Below are positions 1 through 6,688 of a stretch of 11,037 nt of DNA, piece after piece. Numbering within the stretch: position 1 is the stretch's first letter; every line of letters begins with the position of its first letter. Under the pieces are notes generated by a model that saw only the letters and a program-made list of their open reading frames with translations, had not been told where the DNA came from and did no database searches. Position numbers and translations under genes: made by a program. The stretch covers positions 1-11,037 of the forward strand of contig MHFC01000142.1 in the NCBI GenBank assembly GCA_001804025.1, written 5' to 3'. Source of the stretch: Omnitrophica bacterium GWA2_52_8 (lineage in GTDB: Bacteria > Omnitrophota > Omnitrophia > Omnitrophales > Aquincolibacteriaceae).

Positions 1-90
1 TTGGATGCAACCCCATGCGTCCAAAGCGGTTTTCTTATCGATTCACCTAATCGATGAGAAAACCGGACTAACCGTCTTATAAACGCATGG
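1..90. repeat. Nested inverted repeats around hairpin copy 1
   Basis: Two further pairings surround the main hairpin. Bases 1-9 can pair with 16-24 (9 bp, one G-T, six-base loop). Bases 13-20 (CCATGCGT) are the exact inverse of 83-90 (ACGCATGG) and so bracket the 27-65 hairpin. The two pairings share bases 16-20, so in RNA they would be mutually exclusive. This could be a composite mobile repeat, the 3' end of an upstream transcript, or an attenuator-like leader for the gene at 161. The left edge of the window prevents a decision. The pairings are read directly; the function is unknown. Confidence 0.4.
27..65. repeat. Palindromic intergenic repeat, copy 1 (17-bp hairpin)
   Basis: Bases 27-43 pair with 49-65 over 17 bp with a single T-G wobble (36/56) and a five-base loop, CACCT. 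The core is ATCGATT-loop-AATCGAT and the outer stem is CGGTTTTCT / AGAAAACCG. Bases 34-71 match 6697-6734 at 33 of 38 positions in the same orientation, so this is a dispersed repeat and not a chance palindrome. No T-run follows the stem on either strand, so it is not a textbook intrinsic terminator. REP-like elements, non-autonomous miniature elements and regulator binding sites all have this form, and the sequence alone does not choose between them. Confidence 0.75.
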
Positions 91-160
91 AGCGGGGCGG
101 GGCAGACTTTGCACCCGCCGGTTCTTGAAAAAAGGAGCGACTTTGAAATCGTAATAAATC

Positions 161-646
161 ATGAAGCGGATTGTTGTAACCGTTCTATTTTTCATGTTTG
201 CGGTACCTCATGCGGGAATTTCCGAAGAACTCCCGCCGTTCGCCCCGGAATCTTTGTTGGCGCCCGTGGAAAATCTGAAACAGGACGCAGAATACCTCAA
301 GATTTGCAGGCTACAAAGCCACGGGCTCGTTCTGGAAAAGGAAAAAATAAACTATCTCTTGAACCGCATCAAATATTCGAAATATGCGTTCATCCGTAAC
401 GGCAGGGCGGTGAGCGCTGAAAAAACATCGGAGTTTCTCCATTGGAAATATGCGCGTAAAGCCGGAAAAAAAAAGATCCAAACGGCCGAAGATTTTGTTC
501 TCAATATTGCGAGTGGTTCGGATATGTCCGGAGAACCTTACCGGGTCAAAACGGACCGGTATAAGAAATATCCTCTGCGCGATTTCATGCTGCGCGAACT
601 TGCGTACCTGGAGACACTGCTTAATGAGTGCCCCGCGGATGCTTAG
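161..646 (+). CDS. Exported DUF5329-like protein
   Basis: A 161-residue protein with an N-terminal signal peptide: Lys2-Arg3, a hydrophobic stretch at about 4-18, and probable cleavage near residues 18-21. The mature part resembles the DUF5329 family in its order of motifs: an ExxKINYLL helix (about 59-67), FIRNG (77-81), a helix with HWKYARKAG (94-102), TAEDFV (108-113) and SGEPY (123-127). That family is made of small periplasmic proteins of unknown biochemical role. ATG 161 is chosen because it gives the signal peptide. Its ribosome site is poor: the nearest AAAGGAG lies about 23 nt upstream. The 3' end overlaps the DsbD gene by 23 nt, which implies co-expression with a periplasmic thiol-reduction system, although this protein has only two cysteines (49, 157) and no CxxC. 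The family call is from memory of the motif pattern. Export is well supported; function is not known. Confidence 0.75.
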   Translation: MKRIVVTVLFFMFAVPHAGISEELPPFAPESLLAPVENLKQDAEYLKICRLQSHGLVLEKEKINYLLNRIKYSKYAFIRNGRAVSAEKTSEFLHWKYARKAGKKKIQTAEDFVLNIASGSDMSGEPYRVKTDRYKKYPLRDFMLRELAYLETLLNECPADA

Positions 647-2792
647 GCGGACCGGCGGTATTTTGTGTCTGATGCTCATTTTATCGGGCGGCGCATATCG
701 GCTGTCCGCTGCGGAGACTGCCGCAGACCATCCTGTTCGGGTTGAAATTATTCCTGAAGTTACCTCGCTGCATGCCGCGCGGTCTTTTTCCGTTGCTTTA
801 AGATTTTCGATGAAACCCGGCTGGCACATCTATTGGGGCAATCCCGGAGACTCGGGTCAGCCAGCCTCCTTCCACTGGTCTCTTCCCGAAGGATTTGCCG
901 CGGAGCCTGTTTTTTGGCCTGTCCCCGAGCGTATTGTTCAGCCGCCCCTTGTGAGTTACGGTTACGAAGGGGAGGTTTTCTTGTTTCAGAAAATGAATGT
1001 GCCCAGAGCGCTTGAGAATGGGAAACCCTATCGATTTGAAGTGCGCGCGGATTGGCTGGTTTGCCAGGTCGACTGTATTCCCGGACGCGAAGACTTTGAG
1101 TTCACGCTGGAAGCAGAAGACAAACTTCCCGAAGTCGATTTCAGGTGGGCCGATGCTTTCCGGCGCATGAGCAGCCGGCTGCCTGCGGAGTTGGACGAAG
1201 CTGTCACGCTGCGCGTCAGCCGGACATCGCAGCACTTGATGTTTCAGATCCTGCTGCCCGAAACGGCGCGCGGAAAAATCATGCGGCTGCAGTTCTTTCC
1301 CTGCGAGGCATCGCTGATTCAGCATGCGGCCGGTCAGGAAATGAGCCTGATTCCCGGAGGGTTGCTCCTCAAGGTCCCGCTGTCGATGCTGGCGCCGAAA
1401 TCTCTCGAGCGGGTGAGAGGTCTGCTCGTTGCGGATCCGGCCTGGCCCCAGCCGGGAAGTCCCCGCGGCGTTACGGTCGATCTTCCGCTTTCGGAAGACA
1501 GCCCGACACCGGCGGATTTGCGACCGGCGGTAAGAAGTCCTATGAATTTTTTGACAGCCATACTTTTTTCATTTTTGGGCGGGCTGATGCTTAACCTGAT
1601 GCCGTGCGTTCTTCCGGTTTTGTCGCTCAAAATAATCGGACTGACGCAGTCCGCGCGGACCCCTTCAGCGGCAAAAAAACAAGGGCTTGCCTACGGGGCC
1701 GGTGTGTTGGCGCTTTTTTGGCTGCTCGCGCTTCTTATCCTTATTTTTCGCCGGACAGGACAGGCGGTCGGCTGGGGCTTTCAAATGCAGTCTCCGCTCT
1801 TTGTGACTTTTCTGGCGGTTTTATTTTTTGTTCTGGCGTTGAGTCTTTTTGGAATTTTTGAAATTCCGCTGACGGTTACACCCCACCCGTCAGGGCATAA
1901 AAAAAAGTATGTTTTATGGGAAGCTTTTGCCGGCGGGGCTTTGGCGACTTTGGTCGCGACTCCCTGTACGGCACCGATGATGGGCGCCGCGCTCGGGTTT
2001 GCGCTGACTCAGCCGGCGATAAGCGTGGCCGCTGTCTTCACCAGCCTGGGAGCAGGGATGGCGCTTCCTTATATTTTGCTTAGCTTTTATCCGCAAGCAC
2101 TGCGGTGGCTGCCGAAACCGGGAGCTTGGATGATTGCGTTGAAGCAGTTTTTTGCGTTTCCGATGCTGGCGACGGTGCTTTGGCTCAGTTGGGTCTTAGG
2201 CATCCAAACCGGCGTTAATGCCGTGACGCGTCTCTTTGCCGGGTTATGGATGATCGGGTTTGCTTTGTGGGGCTACGGTAAGGTTCAGTCGATTGCGGGA
2301 CGATTGACGCGGCGAGTTCTGGTGGGGGTTGTTTGTGGCAGCTTGATCGCCGGTTTCTTTGTTTTGTTCCCGATGCGCGGCCTATCGGGAGACAAAACGT
2401 CTTCGGCGGCTGACTCTGTTTGGGAAACTTACAGCGAAGACAAACTGGCTGTTTATCGCGCATCCGGACGTCCTGTCTTTTTAGATTTTACGGCAGCTTG
2501 GTGTCTTACCTGCCAGGTGAACGAACGCGTTGCCCTGGAAAATCCTAAAGTGATCAAACGGATGCGGGAACTCGGGATTGTGCCCATGAAAGCCGATTGG
2601 ACATCTTATGATGCGGGCATCACAAAAGCCCTTGAATCGCACGGACGAAGCAGCATTCCTCTTTATGTGTTCTATCCCGCAAACGGAGGGCTGCCGCTCA
2701 TTCTGCCGGAAGTGCTGACGCCGGACATCGTGTTGAATTTCTTAAACAAGCTCAAAACGGAGGATAATACCCCACATGAAGCGGAACCCTGA
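624..2792 (+). CDS. dsbD: Thiol:disulfide interchange protein DsbD (ScsB-like)
   Basis: A 722-residue inner-membrane electron transporter that passes reducing equivalents from cytoplasmic thioredoxin to periplasmic thiol proteins. Layout: signal peptide (about 1-30); periplasmic N-terminal domain (about 35-290) with the cysteine pair C147/C151 in WLVCQVDCIPG; a multi-span DsbD membrane core (about 306-585) with its two redox cysteines C328 (NLMPCVLP) and C448 (VATPCTAP); and a C-terminal thioredoxin domain (about 600-722) with the active site AWCLTC (C627/C630). All three cysteine pairs are present, so the full relay looks intact. The N-terminal domain is long, with a CxxxC pair, closer to ScsB-type proteins than to E. 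coli DsbD. Start: ATG 624 has GGAG at 610-613; an open frame reaches back to 450, but that would lie inside the preceding gene and bury the signal peptide. ATG 639 is a possible alternative. It overlaps genes on both sides, which suggests translational coupling. Confidence 0.93.
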   Translation: MSAPRMLRRTGGILCLMLILSGGAYRLSAAETAADHPVRVEIIPEVTSLHAARSFSVALRFSMKPGWHIYWGNPGDSGQPASFHWSLPEGFAAEPVFWPVPERIVQPPLVSYGYEGEVFLFQKMNVPRALENGKPYRFEVRADWLVCQVDCIPGREDFEFTLEAEDKLPEVDFRWADAFRRMSSRLPAELDEAVTLRVSRTSQHLMFQILLPETARGKIMRLQFFPCEASLIQHAAGQEMSLIPGGLLLKVPLSMLAPKSLERVRGLLVADPAWPQPGSPRGVTVDLPLSEDSPTPADLRPAVRSPMNFLTAILFSFLGGLMLNLMPCVLPVLSLKIIGLTQSARTPSAAKKQGLAYGAGVLALFWLLALLILIFRRTGQAVGWGFQMQSPLFVTFLAVLFFVLALSLFGIFEIPLTVTPHPSGHKKKYVLWEAFAGGALATLVATPCTAPMMGAALGFALTQPAISVAAVFTSLGAGMALPYILLSFYPQALRWLPKPGAWMIALKQFFAFPMLATVLWLSWVLGIQTGVNAVTRLFAGLWMIGFALWGYGKVQSIAGRLTRRVLVGVVCGSLIAGFFVLFPMRGLSGDKTSSAADSVWETYSEDKLAVYRASGRPVFLDFTAAWCLTCQVNERVALENPKVIKRMRELGIVPMKADWTSYDAGITKALESHGRSSIPLYVFYPANGGLPLILPEVLTPDIVLNFLNKLKTEDNTPHEAEP

Positions 2793-3405
2793 GAATGTTT
2801 TACGCAGTCTGACTCTTTTTGTTTTTATGTTCGCAAGCTTCGGTCCCCGGCTTTGGGCAGAGGTTGCCTCAGGGCAAAAGGCGCCCGATTTTTCCCTGCA
2901 GGATACAAAAGGACAGATGCGGTCGCTGTCTGAATTTTCGGGCAAGTATGTGGTTTTGGAATGGACCAATCCGGATTGTCCGTTTGTGAAAAAGCATTAC
3001 GGCAGCGGTAATATGCAGAAGCTTCAAAGCGAGGCGGCCGCGAAGGGCGCTGTATGGCTTCAGATTGCGTCTTCAACAGAAGGGAAACAAGGATACTATT
3101 CGGCGGCCGAATGGAATGATATTAATGCAAAAAATGCATCGGCTGCTGCGGCGCTCCTTTTGGATCCGGACGGCAAGACCGGGCGCGCCTATGGGGCCCA
3201 AACGACCCCGCATATGTATCTGATCAATTCGGACGGGGTGTTGATCTATCAGGGCGCCATCGACGATCATCCCACGCCGGACCCGGCGGACATTCCAAAT
3301 TCCGTGAATTATCTGAGCCAGGCCCTTAATGAGGCGCTGCAGGGGAAGCCGGTTAGTGTTTCTGCGACGAAATCTTACGGCTGCTCCGTCAAATACGCAT
3401 ATTGA
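2776..3405 (+). CDS. Exported thioredoxin-fold redoxin (AhpC/TSA-like)
   Basis: A 209-residue thioredoxin-fold protein with a signal peptide (about 1-28, basic start then LTLFVFMFASFG). The mature protein begins with the typical peroxiredoxin/redoxin entry GQKAPDFSLQDTKG (33-46). It has one active-site cysteine, C68, in NPDCPFVKKHY; the second position of a CxxC is missing, so it resembles 1-Cys redoxins more than classical thioredoxin. The cis-proline loop is TTPHMYLI (143-150, P145). A second cysteine, C203, sits in the tail (SYGCSVKY) and could be the resolving residue; that is an inference. GGAGG at 2759-2763 supports ATG 2776. The gene overlaps dsbD by 17 nt, so it may receive electrons from DsbD for peroxide reduction or cysteine repair in the periplasm. 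The substrate cannot be told from sequence. Confidence 0.85.
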   Translation: MKRNPENVLRSLTLFVFMFASFGPRLWAEVASGQKAPDFSLQDTKGQMRSLSEFSGKYVVLEWTNPDCPFVKKHYGSGNMQKLQSEAAAKGAVWLQIASSTEGKQGYYSAAEWNDINAKNASAAAALLLDPDGKTGRAYGAQTTPHMYLINSDGVLIYQGAIDDHPTPDPADIPNSVNYLSQALNEALQGKPVSVSATKSYGCSVKYAY

Positions 3406-3431
3406 TAAGGCCCTCTGATCTAAAGTCCGCC

Positions 3432-3460
3432 TTGAAACTAGCCGTTTCCTAGGACAGTAT
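3432..3460 (+). promoter_or_regulatory. Possible sigma70-type promoter for the kinase operon
   Basis: TTGAAA (3432-3437) is followed after 17 nt by CAGTAT (3455-3460). The -35 box is good (5 of 6) but the -10 box is weak (3 of 6). It lies in the 95-nt gap between the redox cluster and the kinase gene, the only sizeable gap before the five-gene block. No terminator hairpin with a T-run is visible in this gap, so read-through from the redox genes is also possible. Confidence 0.25.
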
Positions 3461-3500
3461 TTATTATGGAAGAAGTCCCAATAGACGGGGTGTCACCAGC

Positions 3501-5051
3501 ATGAACGCAGCCGATGTTTTTATCGTTCTCCTTGTGGTTGCCGCGAGCGGCGTGATCCTTTTATATTTTGTCATGACGGGTATTCGGGCAGAGCGTCATC
3601 GCCCGGTCACGGACAGGGCGATCCCCGAAGGGGTGCGCCATGAGGTCGCCAAGGAACTGCAGGACGTCGTTTCCGATCTTCCGCCTGCCAAACTGCAGCA
3701 GATAAGCCAGCGCATGACCCGTTTTGTCGACCAGGAAGTCCACAAGAAATCCGAGACTTTGCGCGTCGAAATGAAAAACTCCTATGACAAAATCGTCAAT
3801 CAGAAAGAACAAACGCTGAAAAAAGTTCAGACAGAATATGTCAGTGTCCAGCGCGAATATCAAAAAGTCGAAAAGCAGAAAAAACAGACGGAAAAAGTCG
3901 TCAAGAATATGGCTAAAGGGCTTGTAGTCGTGAATGAAAAAGGCGAAATCATGTTCGTTAACCCCGTGGCCGAGAAAATTCTCGGCGTCAAACCGCAGAG
4001 CCTGATCGGGAAATCCATTGTTAACGCCCAGGGCAAACATGTGATTTCGATGGTGGACGAAGCCGGCACCGAAGAAAAAACGGTCTCGGCAATCAAGCAG
4101 GATGAAAAAACCAAAGAAATTATCCGCGAGAGTACGGCCGTGATCGAAGGGGAATCGGGACAGACGCGCGGAACGATTTCGATTTTGACGGGAAATGCCC
4201 AAGAAAATAAAGTCGAGGAAATGAAGGCCGAGTTTGTGGCCGGGATTACCCATGAGTTTAGGACGCCTCTGATCTGTATTCAAAAATCGATTTTGGCGGC
4301 CCAGGACGAAGGCGGCCAGGTCACGGCCGCCCAGAAAAATTATTTTGATATTGCGGTCCGCAACGCAAAGCGCCTCGAACAAATGGTAAATGACATTCTT
4401 GATCTGGCGAAGCTGGAAACGGGCAAGATGCGCATGCATCATGATTTTTTTTCCGTGGACCAGATGGTCGAAGATACGGTCCAGACGCTCAGCGTGTGGT
4501 CGCGTGACAAAGGGATCGAAATCAAAAAAGAGGTTTTTGATCCGGAGCTTGCGATTGATGCGGACCGAGAAAGACTTCAGCAGGTGCTGGTGAATCTTAT
4601 CTCAAACGCTTTGAAATTTACCGTCCGCGGCGGGCACATTTTAGTTGAGGTCAAACCGGTTACGGTCAAACCCGCTGTGCCGGGCCGCCCTCCGAAACCG
4701 TATGCTCCCGGCGGCGCGGCAGTGATTGTCGAGGAAGCCGCGAAGAACTATGTCGAATTCGGTGTGCGGGACACCGGTCCTGGGATTCCTGCGGGAGATC
4801 TTGAAAAACTCTTCCGCAAATTCAGCCGTGCCAGTACGGCGGCCACGGAAGGTGAGAAGGGGACCGGCCTCGGATTGTCGATTGCCAAAGAAATCGTGGA
4901 GCTTCACGGAGGCCGGATTTGGGTTGAGAGCGAAGAAGGTAAAGGCAGTTATTTTGCATTCAGCATCCCGCCCCGGCCGCTGCATTTGCTGTCTCAACCG
5001 CGATTGCAGGAAGGAACGGCGGCTCCGGGCCCCCAGGCCGGGGGTGTATGA
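3501..5051 (+). CDS. Membrane-anchored PAS-domain sensor histidine kinase
   Basis: A 516-residue kinase expected to autophosphorylate on histidine in response to an unknown signal. Domains in order: one N-terminal membrane helix (about 5-27) with no periplasmic loop; a charged, Lys/Gln/Glu-rich probable coiled coil (about 70-135); a PAS domain (about 131-232); the HisKA dimerisation domain with phospho-acceptor H251 in THEFRTP; and an HATPase domain with N-box N365/N369, G1 box DTGPGIP (424-430), F-box around F438/F441 and G2 box GTGLGLS (454-460). All catalytic boxes look intact. Sensing is probably cytoplasmic or at the membrane, through the PAS domain. Two oddities: a Pro/Lys-rich insert (about 385-414) between the N-box and G1 box, and a Pro/Gly/Gln-rich tail (about 490-516). 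No receiver-domain partner lies nearby. ATG 3501 gives the membrane helix at the very start; its ribosome site is only GGGG (3487-3490). Its stop codon overlaps the next start (ATGA). Confidence 0.92.
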   Translation: MNAADVFIVLLVVAASGVILLYFVMTGIRAERHRPVTDRAIPEGVRHEVAKELQDVVSDLPPAKLQQISQRMTRFVDQEVHKKSETLRVEMKNSYDKIVNQKEQTLKKVQTEYVSVQREYQKVEKQKKQTEKVVKNMAKGLVVVNEKGEIMFVNPVAEKILGVKPQSLIGKSIVNAQGKHVISMVDEAGTEEKTVSAIKQDEKTKEIIRESTAVIEGESGQTRGTISILTGNAQENKVEEMKAEFVAGITHEFRTPLICIQKSILAAQDEGGQVTAAQKNYFDIAVRNAKRLEQMVNDILDLAKLETGKMRMHHDFFSVDQMVEDTVQTLSVWSRDKGIEIKKEVFDPELAIDADRERLQQVLVNLISNALKFTVRGGHILVEVKPVTVKPAVPGRPPKPYAPGGAAVIVEEAAKNYVEFGVRDTGPGIPAGDLEKLFRKFSRASTAATEGEKGTGLGLSIAKEIVELHGGRIWVESEEGKGSYFAFSIPPRPLHLLSQPRLQEGTAAPGPQAGGV

Positions 5052-5272
5052 CACCCCGCGAAATTCGCAAACTTAGAAAAGACGAAAAAATAACCCTGAT
5101 TGAAGTGGCTGCGATGAGCGGAATTCCTTCGGAGCATATTCGCAAGATTGAGGAAGGAGAAGTCGTGCCGTTGGCGGCGGACTTGAAGCGAATCGAAAAA
5201 GCGCTGCGGCTTATTTGTGAAGACAAACGGCGCGGTGAAGAAGGAGATCAGAGCATTCTGGCCGAACTTTAA
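5048..5272 (+). CDS. Small XRE-family helix-turn-helix protein
   Basis: A 74-residue protein nearly all of which is one HTH_3/XRE-type fold: first helix REIRKLRKDEKI (4-15), the helix-turn-helix LIEVAAMSGIPSEHIRKIEEG (17-37) and a closing helix ADLKRIEKALRLI (44-56), followed by a short charged tail. Proteins like this bind DNA as dimers, or occasionally act as protein adaptors. Its ATG shares four bases with the kinase stop codon, so its translation should be coupled to the kinase. That makes it the obvious candidate for an output or feedback partner, although it has no receiver domain and no phospho-acceptor aspartate pocket. The GGGGG (5040-5044) before the start is too close to be an ideal ribosome site, which fits coupling. 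HTH identity is well supported; regulation by the kinase is inference. Confidence 0.82.
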   Translation: MTPREIRKLRKDEKITLIEVAAMSGIPSEHIRKIEEGEVVPLAADLKRIEKALRLICEDKRRGEEGDQSILAEL

Positions 5273-5277
5273 TTTCC

Positions 5278-5361
5278 GGAAGGAAAGGGAACATGAGCAC
5301 AGCCGGTTCCGAGAAGTCGTCTAAAAGTATTTTTTTATCCACTAATGCGGTCGATTTTTGA
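5278..5361 (+). other. Strong ribosome site plus short reading frame ending out of frame (T7 slippage or frameshift)
   Basis: A purine-rich ribosome site, GGAAGGAAAGGGA (5278-5290), precedes ATG 5293. That frame encodes only 22 residues (MSTAGSEKSSKSIFLS...) and stops at TGA 5359-5361. It contains seven consecutive T (5330-5336). Removing one T joins it to the membrane-protein frame that follows, reading through ...KSIFYPLMRSIFDAM and giving one protein of 151 residues. The alternative start of the downstream frame (ATG 5345) has no ribosome site. The simplest reading is that this is the true 5' end of the next gene, separated from it by a one-base indel in a homopolymer: an assembly error, a real mutation, or a slippage site. 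Confidence 0.6.
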
Positions 5362-5749
5362 CGCGATGCTCATTGCGGATGTTCTGCTTCTGCTCGTGTC
5401 TGTTATTCTGAAAATTCCGTTTGTAAAACTTATTATTCTGGTTGTTTTCGGGAATGCACTGGGCTTGCTTTTTTGGATCTTTTATGTCCGAAAAGCTTTT
5501 TCGGTTGAGTTTTCAGGAGGTAAACTAACGGGGCCCGGTCCCTCTGCCGGACGTAAAACGGTCATGATCCGTAAAATTGATCACGGCAGGATCGAGAAAC
5601 GGACCGGCTTGGCCAAGCTGCTGGGGTTCCGTGATGTTCACACCGTTGACGGGAACCGAGTGCGCCTTTTTTATGCCCTGCTCGGAAGACCTGCCATTCA
5701 CGAAATTCTGGATAAAATCGATCAGTATCCGTTCCGCGACAGCGCATGA
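5345..5749 (+). CDS. Two-helix membrane protein with PH-like tail (probably 5'-frameshifted)
   Basis: As read, a 134-residue protein: two hydrophobic helices (about 6-23 and 28-47), then a soluble domain (52-134). The soluble part has a beta-rich pattern, SVEFSGGKLTGPG, then a hydrophilic turn, TVMIRKIDHGRIEKR, LLGFRDVHTVDGNRVRLFY, and a closing helix RPAIHEILDKI. This resembles bacterial PH-like domains (YdbT/bPH type), which usually follow membrane helices; the resemblance is by pattern only. ATG 5345 lacks a ribosome site, and the likely true start is ATG 5293 with a one-base shift in the T7 run at 5330-5336, which would add 17 residues. The following gene begins 16 nt downstream, so it belongs to the same operon as the kinase. 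Function unknown. Confidence 0.65.
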   Translation: MRSIFDAMLIADVLLLLVSVILKIPFVKLIILVVFGNALGLLFWIFYVRKAFSVEFSGGKLTGPGPSAGRKTVMIRKIDHGRIEKRTGLAKLLGFRDVHTVDGNRVRLFYALLGRPAIHEILDKIDQYPFRDSA

Positions 5750-5765
5750 GGGAGGTTTTTTTGCG

Positions 5766-6275
5766 ATGATACAGAATATGCAGCCTTACCGGCTGGAAGC
5801 GTTTCATGCTCTGAAGCGTGAATACCGGAAATCGGTGATCATCGGCGGCACGGCATTGATGCTGGATTTCTTGCTTTGTTTTTTTACATTTTGGCTGCGG
5901 GCCCGAAATCAGTCTGCCGGCCTGTTAAACGAAAGTACGGATTTTTTCCGCGTCGTTTTTATCATTTTCGCGCTCTCCAACTTTCTCGTGGTTCCTTTAT
6001 TACAGCGGTTAATACTCCGCCCATGGCTTACGGATACCGCCTATAAACCCATTTACCGTTATCCGGAGCGTTGGCCGCTGTTTATCGGCAAGCTTGTCAT
6101 CTCGGCGATTCTCATTTATGCTCTGTCTGCATTTCCCGTGGTTCTGGGTGTCGTGCTGTACTTTCTGTCCAGAAAAACGGCGGACTTTCTGCTTTTAGCG
6201 GGAATTGCCGTCATCTGTCTTATTTTCTATTTTCCGCGGTACAAGCAATGGGAAAATCATCTGAGAGAAGTTTGA
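5766..6275 (+). CDS. Polytopic membrane protein of unknown function
   Basis: A 169-residue hydrophobic protein with about four membrane segments (roughly 24-44, 62-84, 106-134 and 140-157), a basic N-terminal helix (LEAFHALKREYRKS) and a basic C-terminal end. I do not recognise a family. GGGAGG at 5750-5755 sits 10 nt before ATG 5766 and decides this start; the open frame reaches back to 5577, but that would overlap most of the previous gene and lacks a ribosome site. It sits between the PH-like membrane protein and the PilZ gene, so it is probably co-transcribed with the kinase. A structural or accessory role in the membrane is possible, but nothing visible defines it. Confidence 0.75.
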   Translation: MIQNMQPYRLEAFHALKREYRKSVIIGGTALMLDFLLCFFTFWLRARNQSAGLLNESTDFFRVVFIIFALSNFLVVPLLQRLILRPWLTDTAYKPIYRYPERWPLFIGKLVISAILIYALSAFPVVLGVVLYFLSRKTADFLLLAGIAVICLIFYFPRYKQWENHLREV

Positions 6276-6309
6276 ACAGGCCATCAGTTTTCAGGAGCCG
6301 ACATTCTTT

Positions 6310-6687
6310 ATGAAACAGCGCAGAAAGTATTCCCGGTTTCCGGTCCAGATGCAGGCAGTTATGACTCTCCGGCACGGGAAAACCATGAAGGCTTCGATCC
6401 AAGACCTGAGCATGAAAGGCGCGCGGCTGCGTACGGCCGAAGCGGCCTCACCCAAAGGAAAATGCCGCATCAGTCTCCTTTTGGGCGAATCACGGTCGCA
6501 GCCGACCATTGAAATCCAGGCCCGGGTCGTCCACTGCGAGGGGCATGATTGCGCGGTTGAGTTTCTGGAAATGGATATTTGCGGTTTTGAGCATTTGAGA
6601 ACATTCCTGGAGCTTTCAAGCCAAAGCGGCCGGCTGATCGAAGATGAGTTGAAATCGCCTTTAAAGCTCCGCGCGCTTAAGCCCTAA
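6310..6687 (+). CDS. PilZ-domain protein (probable c-di-GMP receptor)
   Basis: A 125-residue single-domain protein. The two c-di-GMP contact motifs of PilZ domains are present: RxxxR as R5-KYS-R9 and (D/N)xSxxG as D32-L-S34-MK-G37, followed by beta strands (about 52-86: CRISLLL, IEIQARVVHC, CAVEFLEM) and a C-terminal helix. Such proteins respond to c-di-GMP and control motility, secretion or polysaccharide output. No GGDEF or EAL enzyme is in the window, so the source of the signal is elsewhere. AGGAG at 6293-6297 lies 12 nt before ATG 6310. It is the last gene of the likely kinase operon, 34 nt after the membrane protein, and repeat copy 2 begins one base after its stop codon. Confidence 0.87.
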   Translation: MKQRRKYSRFPVQMQAVMTLRHGKTMKASIQDLSMKGARLRTAEAASPKGKCRISLLLGESRSQPTIEIQARVVHCEGHDCAVEFLEMDICGFEHLRTFLELSSQSGRLIEDELKSPLKLRALKP

Positions 6688-6688
6688 C

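Noticed and set aside
27..65. Hairpin copy 1 as an intrinsic terminator
   Set aside because: The stem is strong, but no run of T follows on either strand.
450..623. Extended N-terminus for the DsbD gene from ATG 450
   Set aside because: It would lie inside the DUF5329-like gene, place 58 basic residues before an evident signal peptide, and ignore the GGAG site before ATG 624.
3466..3504. 12-codon frame (MEEVPIDGVSPA) whose stop overlaps the kinase ATG
   Set aside because: It could be a coupling leader, but the length is well within chance and its ribosome site is only GGA. Not enough to call a gene.
3561..4442. 293-codon open frame on the - strand within the kinase gene
   Set aside because: The + strand encodes clear PAS and HisKA motifs here. 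The - product is a Phe/Asp/His-rich mirror of the Lys/Glu-rich coiled coil.
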